Shown piece after piece: positions 57,069 through 64,000 of a DNA stretch of 64,000 bases. The position numbers were made by a program, and so were the translations under genes. Source of the DNA: Ambrosia x helenae (taxonomy: Eukaryota > Streptophyta > Magnoliopsida > Asterales > Asteraceae). Under the pieces are notes generated by a model, which saw only the letters and a program-made list of their open reading frames with translations, made no database searches and was not told the DNA's origin. The DNA lies in contig CM061224.1 of assembly GCA_030844895.1 (NCBI GenBank), positions 78,906,127-78,970,126 on the forward strand, read 5' to 3'. The number at the start of each line of letters is the position of its first letter. The stretch's first letter is position 1.

Positions 57069-60000
57069 TTATTGTTGATCTTTATTTCCCATCAGACTTT
57101 CTCTGATTTGACCTTTGAATTGTAACTCAAAGTTCAAAGAGTAGAGGTCTTCTACATCTCTTTCAAGCTCAAGGTTCAGCAGTGTTTGGAGGTCATCTGC
57201 ACACAGGCTATATGCATCATCCATGCTTAGCTTTTGAGCTTCTCCATCTGATCTGAGCAATGTCAATTCATGGGTGTCTTTGTTGACCTTCCATTTTAGA
57301 ATTTTTGAATTAGAGGATTTGCTGAGATGCATTTTTATTCTGGATGAGTTTGGTGATGGAGGTCTCCCAATGAGTTCTCTGAGTTTTTCAGTAGTGGGAT
57401 CTGAGAAAAAGTGTATTTGATTGTAGAGGCCCTCCTTTATAAAAGTATCAGCAAACTTCTTCTGATCTTACTCAGACATTTCTTTCTTCTTTTTGAATTG
57501 TCTTCTTGCAGCAGCTGATAGATCAGAAGTATCAAGTAGGCTGTCTAATGTAAAAGCCTGTTGAGGTCTCTTCATCAGGGTAGACAAGTTTTCTGGGCAA
57601 GGTAGGGTCTTTCTTCCTGTTTTCTTCCAGCTTCTTGTAGGTTTCAACCAACCTCAGCTCTGACCATCTTGCAACAGACTTCATCTCCCCATAGTCAGCA
57701 GCCACAATTTCTTGTCTCATTCTTTTGAATATCTAGGCTCTGGCTGAATCTCTGCCCTTACTGAAATCAGGGGCAGAGACCTTGGCTGAGGGATTCTTGG
57801 TCATGTCCTCAATTCTTATGAGTTCTTCTCTGAGAGCATAAGTGGTACAGCCTGCAAACTGTTTCTTGTTTCCTTTATAAGGCATGGTTGCCAAGATCTG
57901 TTCAAGAAGAGATTCCCTAACCTCCCTTTCCATGTAACCGCTGAGAGGCATGGTAGACATAGAGTTGCTCAGGGTCTTACAAAATCTTCAATCCTTCTCA
58001 GTTTGCTAAGCTCTGCTGAATGGATGCCCTGAGCACTCCTTTCATCTTTCCATTTGCATTTCTCTTTTATGATGGCATCTGCCTGTTCAGCCTTGAATTT
58101 TAGATATTGGTCTATGTTTAGGGGAACAGGAAAATGTGGAAGAGATGGGAAAGATCTTTTAGATGGTTGTTCAGCATTGTAGAAGGATTGCATTTCCCCC
58201 TTGAGTAGATCAAGTTCAAGGGGATACTGAACAGCCAATGGTGTAATGGTAGGTGGTGGTATATGGGATGTAAATTGTGAGGTGTGTGGTGAGAATGATG
58301 AAAGTGGAATGGCAGATATGGGTGTAGATTGTGTGGTTGAAGTAGTAGGTGGTGATGTGTGAATGTTTTCATCCTGTACAACAAAGGTAGATTTTCTCTT
58401 CCTTCTGTACAAGATTTTTGGTGATGGTGGTGTATAGGCAGTGGTTGTGTTATCATCTGTTGGCACTTTTGTAGAACCAGCAAATGTTTGGGATTTAGGT
58501 GGTGGAGTGATTGTAGGTGGTGTATTGGTGGTTGTGGTGATAGGTTCCGTGGTTGGTTTGGTGGTTGTGGTGATAGGTTCAGTGGTTGGTTTGGTGGTTG
58601 TGGTGATAGGTTCAGATGTTGTGGAGTTATCAGTGGTTTTGGTGGCAGTAGTGGTTTTGGTAGCAGTGGTTTTAGCAGTAAGTTTGGATGGTGGTTTTCT
58701 GACATGTTTGGCAGGCATTTTCTTCCTTTTAGAGGAACCCACATCTTCAACTTCCTACTGTTGTTCCCTTTTCTTTTGTACCAAACCCTCTGCATTGACT
58801 TCGAAAGTGTCAGCCCTCTTATGCTTTTCTTCAACAGCTTTTTCAGCTTCTTCATTAGCAGAGGTATCAACTTCCTTTGCTTTGCTGATTTTGGCAGTTT
58901 CAGTAGCAGCAGAGGTTTGAACATTTGGTTGTTGTTGTTGTTGTTGTGGGGCTGTGTAGGTAGACCCTGGTTTGTTGGCAGACTTTGATTTTCCCTTTTG
59001 TGAGGGTGGACAACCAAAGGGATCCAGCTTTGGCAATCTATCTCTGCCACTCTCCCCCTTTTTAGCATCATCAGCAGTGAAGTCATCATCATCTTCATCT
59101 CTGAGAATTGTGGTAGGGGCAGAGTCAGTGGTCTTCAGCAGATGGTCTTTAATGGCTTGAATGTCAGCATGGGTATCTTTGTACCTAGCATCTACCATAT
59201 TTCTGATTTCAGCCATGTATGTTTCTTGAGTCTGATCTGCTAATTTTCTGTGAGCTATGATGATGGGAGAAACAGATTTCCATAGCTCACTAGCAATATC
59301 AGCTGTGGATGGTTGACTCTTGGTGAGAGTAGCCAATGATCCCAATATTGTCTTGATATCTGATTTGATATCAGCAACAGAGGTTTCAATGGATTGTACT
59401 CTGGCCGTCAATTCTTGGTAGTTTAACCCATCACCTAAGTTAATAGGATCATCTGAATTCCTACCAGTGTTAGTTGTAACTGGTTCAGTCCTAGGAGGTG
59501 GGTCCAAAGGATGAGAACCAAATGCCCCTTTTCTTGGTTCTGGGGACTTCCAACTGATTTTGGGGACACTATAGTGGCCTCATCAGTTGTTGCCTTCAAG
59601 GAAGTCTTAGCTATGTAACCACTGTCATGTTGTGAGACAATGGTCTCTACATCAGTAGTGACTGCTTCACTTGAAAACTCACCTAGAGTTTCATTGAACT
59701 CTAGGGGTGTAGCGTCCTCTTATGTTTGTGGGATGGCTGATTGATTTTCCTCAGTCCCAGTCACTTGTGGAGGTATACTCTCATTGATGGGTGAAGGAGA
59801 GGAACTGGGATTTTGCTGAGTTTTATCAATAGCCTCAAACAGAGGTTGCATGGTTTGAGGAACATGTTTTGGTGAAGGTGGAGGAGTGAAAAGAGAATTA
59901 GCCCTGGGAGAGGGGCTTGTGAACATATGGCCAAGTTACTCATATGTATCATGATGTGTTTTCCTTTGGCTTACAACATGATCCTTTTGTGAGGATTCAT

Positions 60001-61035
60001 GAGGAGTTTGGTCAGGTTGAGATATATCCAACTGTTGTGAGGAAGTAACAACAGTGGTTTCTTGTTGCTTTTGTGTTGCCACAGGGTTTTCTTCTGGTAT
60101 CTCATCTTCTAGAAGTCCCCTTTTGGCTTAGTGGTGGTTTTTGTGGATGGACATTTTCTTTTGGAGGTGGCGGGTGTGGGTTTCACAGCACTAGATGTAG
60201 TGCCATGATCACCAGGAGCAGTGGGCTCAACAACAGAGGTTTGGACAACAGTTGTTGTCTTAGCCCTCTTTGTTTGTGTTTTGGAAACTTTTGACACTTT
60301 TAATACTTTTTCTTGGGTAGTTGAACCCAGCATTCTTGTGAAAGTTTCATCAGTTAGACTCTTCATTTGAAAAGACTCACCCTTTTTAAAATCTTTTTCA
60401 GGTAAAACCTTTTGAAGGATTACACTCAAAATTCTTTGGTAAATCAGAAAAGCATTATTAGACCCAGACTTTATGGCTTTCACATTTGATACTAAGTCCA
60501 TAAATAGTCTCTGGGATAGATTGAAGTCAGAATCTAACAATATAGAATAGCCCAAGTACTGAATTCTCAATGGGATTTCATTAAAGGAAGTGGACTTAGC
60601 AGAGACACAGAGAAGGAGGGTATGAAAGAAAAATTTCATGACTGGTGGGAAAAACATTTTGAAAAGGGTTGACCCAGTCATTTGTGCATCATAACCTCTT
60701 TCCTGAAACTCTGTGTGAAGCTCTGCCTTAGGGAAAGAGTCTTTACCTGACAGGTCATTGAGTGAGAAGGTTGTTGATATTAGTTCAGGGGTAATGACGA
60801 TACTTGTCTCTCCAATTTTTGAGATAATGGATGTAGGCTTTTTGTTTTGAAGAAGAAACTCAGCATTCAACCAAAATTCTTGGAGGGTATCAAGATAAAT
60901 AGGAGCATCAGCGGTTAGGATTGTCAGGTATTTGGACTTTAAGATGATGTCGATGGTGGAATGGAATGAAACGTTTTCATCTGTTTTTACTAGATATGGG
61001 AGATAATTATGGGTGGCTTTTGCTTGAAGATCCAT
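57069..61035 (-). pseudogene. Extra ORF of element C between pol and 3' LTR, decayed
   Basis: Starts MDLQAKATHNYLPYLVKTDE at 61035. The first 300 residues are a folded-looking region (ITPELISTTFSLNDLSGKDS, FFHTLLLCVSAKSTSFNEIP) comparable in size to the N-terminal part of the element A ORF. A long Pro/Thr/Ser and Lys-rich middle follows, with a 33-bp tandem repeat. A coiled-coil-like piece lies near 59400-59150. The C-terminal pieces include EVRESLLEQILATMPYKGNK and YSLCADDLQTLLNLELERDV, ending at 57069. Stops or frameshifts occur near 60110, 59935, 59718, 59510, 58755, 57969, 57732, 57531 and 57470. No signal peptide or membrane span is seen. Function unknown. Confidence 0.65.
58528..58614 (-). 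repeat. 33-bp tandem repeat in the element C extra ORF
   Basis: Units at 58528-58560 and 58561-58593 and a partial third to 58614 differ by one base. They encode the 11-residue repeat EPITTTTKPTT on the minus strand. Part of a longer Thr-rich tract. Confidence 0.85.
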
Positions 61036-61153
61036 TGTAATGGATTCCGAGTGTGAGAGTAAGTGGAATTGGAGTAAGGGTTTGAGGATGAAGAAGGCGG
61101 TTTCAGTATTTTGAATACAACGAGACAGTGTAACAACTGTTGTGGTAAAACAG

Positions 61154-61320
61154 GGTTTTTATAGGCTCTGGTGAAACCGCTGATGCGGCCAAAACTCTGC
61201 TTTTAGGAGCAGACGTGGCAAACATCTAATGGCCAAACAACTGGTGGTATACAACTGTTGCCAAAGATCTGATGCAAACAACTGTTGTTTTACTAAAGTG
61301 CTGATGCTAACAGCACTTTT
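61154..61320 (-). promoter_or_regulatory. Probable internal promoter for the element C extra ORF
   Basis: On the minus strand, CAACTGTTG-type palindromes (AAACAACTGTTGTTT at about 61276-61290, CAACTGTTG at 61252-61260, CAACTGG near 61238) and the G-box-like GACGTGGC (61213-61220) precede a TATA box CCTATAAAAACC (about 61165-61154). The ATG is 119 bp farther on, with another CAACTGTTG in between (about 61134). The same motif and order as in this element's LTR. Promoter function is inferred. Confidence 0.55.
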
Positions 61321-61555
61321 TTTTAATATTATATAGATAGATATATGTATATATGTATAATATATATAGATAAGGAAACAGTTGTTTTATCTGATCAGAG
61401 GTTTGAAACAGATTTTTCAACTAACAGTGGATAGAGTGGATGAAACAGTGGTTGTTTTATCCTTAACAGATTTTTCAACCAAAAGACTATTTTTAAGGAT
61501 GGATTTTGATTTTCTGAAACCTTTTAATGTTTTTATTTAAAACATTTTTGTTGTT

Positions 61556-64000
61556 TTAGTCCATGTTTAGCATACCAATTCTAGAAATCAGATTTGTGAA
61601 GGTAGATGTGTCTAAAGCTTTTGTCAACACATCTGCCAACTGATCATCTGTTGGAACATGGTGCAGAGAAATCAAACCTTTTTCATAGCTATCTCTGACA
61701 AAATAATGTCTGATGTCAATGTGCTTTGTGGTTGAGTGAGAAACTGGATTCTTGATGATATTTCAGCAGCTTGACTATCCAACATGAGTGGAGTCTTTAG
61801 TACAGTTATCCCAAAATCCAGCAGTTGATTTTGAAGTCACATGAGTTGGGCTGTACAGCTTGCAGCAGCAATGTATTCAACCTCAGCTGTTGAAGTTGAA
61901 ACAGCTGCTTGCTTTTTGCTTTGCCAAGAGACTAAGGCATTCCCTAGAAACTGGCACCCTCCTGATGTAGACTTCCTTATGGTGTGGCAACCAGCAAAAT
62001 CACTATCTGAATAACCTGAAAGCTCAATGTTTCCATTAGCAGGATACCAGATACCAAGTGTGGGAGCACCTTTTAGGTATCTGAATATCCTTTTCACAGC
62101 AATAAGGTTTGACTTTCTGGGTGAAGCCTGGGATCTTGCACAAACACAAGTGGAAAACATAATGTCTGGCCTGGATGCTGTTAAGTACAATTAAAACCCA
62201 ATCATGCATCTGTAATGTGTTTGGTCAACCAGTTCATCCTTGTCATCAATAGTGAGTAGCTTGACTATACTCATGGGTGTACTACATGGCTTACAGTCAT
62301 TCATCTCAAATCTAGTTAATAAGTTTTTCACATATTTGTTTTGGTGAATGAATGTGCCATTTTGCAGCTGCTTCACTTGGAGACCAAGGAAACACTGAAG
62401 TTCACCCATAGCACTCATTTCAAACTCTGCTGTCATGAGTTTCCTAAACTCTTCACACATTTTGTTACATGTGCATCCAAAAATGATGTCATCCACATAT
62501 ATTTGAACAATCATTAAATCATTCCCTCTCCATTTCAAAAATAAGGTTTTATCAATTTTACCTCTTGTGAAACCAATGGATAAGAGAAAGGTGGAAAGAG
62601 TTTCATACCAGGCCCTAGGTGCTTGCTTGAGTCCATACAAAGCTTTGTTAAGCTTGTAGACATGGTCAGGATGGAATGTGTCTTCAAAACCAGGTGGTTG
62701 ACATACATATACCTCCTCCCGAATATTGCCATATAGGAATGCACATTTGATGTCCATCTGATACACCTTGATGTTGTGGTTGACAGCAAAGGCTAGAAAG
62801 AGTCTGATAGCTTCTAACCTTGCTACAGGAGCAAAGGTTTCATCATAGTCTATCCCTTCTTCTTGTCTGAAGTCTTGAACCAGAAGCCTGGCTTTATTCT
62901 TGACAACTATATCCCTTTCATCAGTTTTCTTTTTGAAGACCCACTTTGTGCCTATTGGACAAACATCCTTAGGCAGTGGTGTACAAGTTCCCATACTTGT
63001 TGTCTTTTAAACTAAGGAGCTCTTCCTGCATAGCTTCTACCCAACTGTTATCTTTTAGTGCCTCTTGGTACTTGACAGGTTGTGTGAGAGATAGAAAACC
63101 TGCAAAAAGACAAATATTTGAGGATTGGCTTCTTGTTAGCACACCCTCTCTGATGTTGCCAATGATTTGATCTGGTGGATGAGCTCTTAGGTAGATTAGA
63201 TCTCCCTGATATGCTATTATGGCATTTTGAGGTGAAGGACAGAGGTTTGGTGACTCTGTTGATGTAACATCTGTTTGCACTTCTGTAGTGCCAACAGATG
63301 TTTGAAATGGAGGTGGGGGAATGGGTCAAAGTGGTGTAAAACTGGACTGACTTTTGTCAACAGATGTTTGACTTTTGTCAACAGATGATTGAGCAGTGGA
63401 TGTAAATGGTGAAGTAGTGGTTTGAGGGTAAGACTGGCCAACAGTGGCTGACTCAGCTGTGACAGAGTATTGACAGTTGTTTTGAATAGCTGCTTCCACT
63501 GATGCAGAATAGACTTTATAGTGACTTGGAATCACAACATCTGTTCTGTAATCTTGTTGTGGAGATTGTGGAATACCTGCATTGTTAGTTTTGACAGTAA
63601 TATCTTCAAATTTGAATTTATCTAAATCAAACAACTCAGCAGGATTTGATGGGATTTTTAGGGATGAAAGTTCATTGAACTTTACATTCAGAGTTTCTTC
63701 TATTGTCCTGGTCCTTGTGTTAAACACTTTATAGGCCTTGGCAGTAGAAGAATATCCTAGAAAATATCCACAATCTACTTTGGCTGTAAATTTTGAAATG
63801 GAATCTTTAAGATTTAAAATGAAACATGGGCAACCAAAAGTTTTAAAAAATGAGATTAATTATTTGATTTTGAACAAAATTTCATAAGCAGTCTTTTGAT
63901 GTCTTGGGTTGATCAAAACTCTATTTTGAACATAGCAAGCAGTGTTTACAGTTTTTGCCCAGAAGGAAGGTGGCAAACCAGAATCTGCTAGCATGGTTCT
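61556..64000 (-). pseudogene. Element C pol: integrase C-terminus, RT, RNase H, decayed, partial
   Basis: Enters from the right edge in the integrase core end (MLADSGLPPSFWAKTVNTA, complement of 64000-63940). Linker with repeated SVDKSQ (about 63380-63350). RT from GTKWVFKKKTDERDIVVKNK with catalytic YVDDIIFGC (about 62495-62470). RNase H with YSDSDFAGCHTIRKSTSGGC (about 62010-61950). Ends DDQLADVLTKALDTSTFTNL...RIGMLNMD, stop 61556-61558. Breaks include an in-frame stop near 63868 and another near 63328, a frameshift near 62990, a stop near 62190, and stops near 61836 and 61760. Clearly copia; non-functional. Confidence 0.88.

Larger units (their letters stand above)
56324..64000 (-). mobile_element. 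Sirevirus-like copia element C, minus strand, right end outside window
   Basis: Inserted into element B gag. 3' LTR 56324-57032; the target-side five bases ACATC (56319-56323) should recur at the other end, beyond the window. Going upstream on the minus strand: PPT, a long decayed extra ORF (61035-57069), an internal promoter-like region, and pol (61556 onward). The extra ORF in the same position as in element A supports a Sirevirus affiliation. It belongs to a different family from A/B, since its LTR motif differs. Confidence 0.87.

Noticed and set aside
58441..58988. Plus-strand Val/Gly-rich frames
   Set aside because: Antisense of the Thr/Pro-rich tandem repeats in the element C extra ORF.
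1..64000. CRISPR arrays, rRNA, prokaryotic operons or origins
   Set aside because: None seen; introns, plant transposons and the Dof gene show nuclear plant DNA.

Overview
This is a gene-poor, transposon-dense stretch of a eudicot plant nuclear genome. Evidence: spliceable GT-AG introns, a Dof transcription factor gene, CACTA, Harbinger, Helitron and SINE elements, and LTR retrotransposons primed by initiator-Met tRNA. The copia Gag/Pol flavour (RFDWS-type Gag, an extra ORF after pol) resembles elements I associate with Asteraceae; that family assignment is inference.

Layout. (1) 1-35125: an old Helitron on the minus strand. It holds a decayed Rep/helicase gene (1-4483, running off the left edge), a B3-domain gene (31.8-33.8 kb), a ~197-bp tandem repeat and a plausible 5'-TC end at 35125. 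(2) Inside it, at TSD CAATC, sits a Ty3/gypsy chromovirus (5973-30822, plus strand) with ~2.6-kb LTRs. (3) Inside the gypsy pol, at TSD GAAGA, sits a 14.2-kb Sirevirus-like copia, element A (11071-25243, minus strand), with a 1215-codon extra ORF between pol and its 3' LTR. (4) 35-38 kb: noncoding DNA. (5) 37941-42272: a CACTA element (TSD CAA) carrying exon fragments of three host genes: an LRR receptor kinase, an ERECTA-like kinase and a GABA-transaminase-like enzyme. (6) 42650-43880: the one intact host gene, a Dof protein, minus strand. (7) 45-50.4 kb: a SINE inside a decayed ORF, an LTR fragment, a Harbinger derivative with a Myb-like ORF remnant, and a palindrome-rich MITE. (8) 52.4-64 kb: a second nest. 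A decayed copia (element D, minus) abuts a Sirevirus-like copia (element B, plus), whose gag is split by another Sirevirus-like copia (element C, minus) that runs off the right edge.

The most interesting pattern is regulatory. Four LTR families carry dense arrays of a short family-specific motif, often in inverted pairs, placed just upstream of the TATA box: GCGARTAGG in the gypsy, GGTCGAA/TTCGCCC in A and B, CAACTGTTG/CAGCAGTTG in C. In A and C the same motif plus a TATA box recurs inside the element, just upstream of the extra ORF after pol, as if the LTR promoter design had been duplicated to drive that ORF. In A this is followed by a predicted 5'UTR intron ending directly at the ORF's ATG. 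All coding regions of the mobile elements are broken by stops, frameshifts or nested insertions; the Dof gene is the only one I would call functional.
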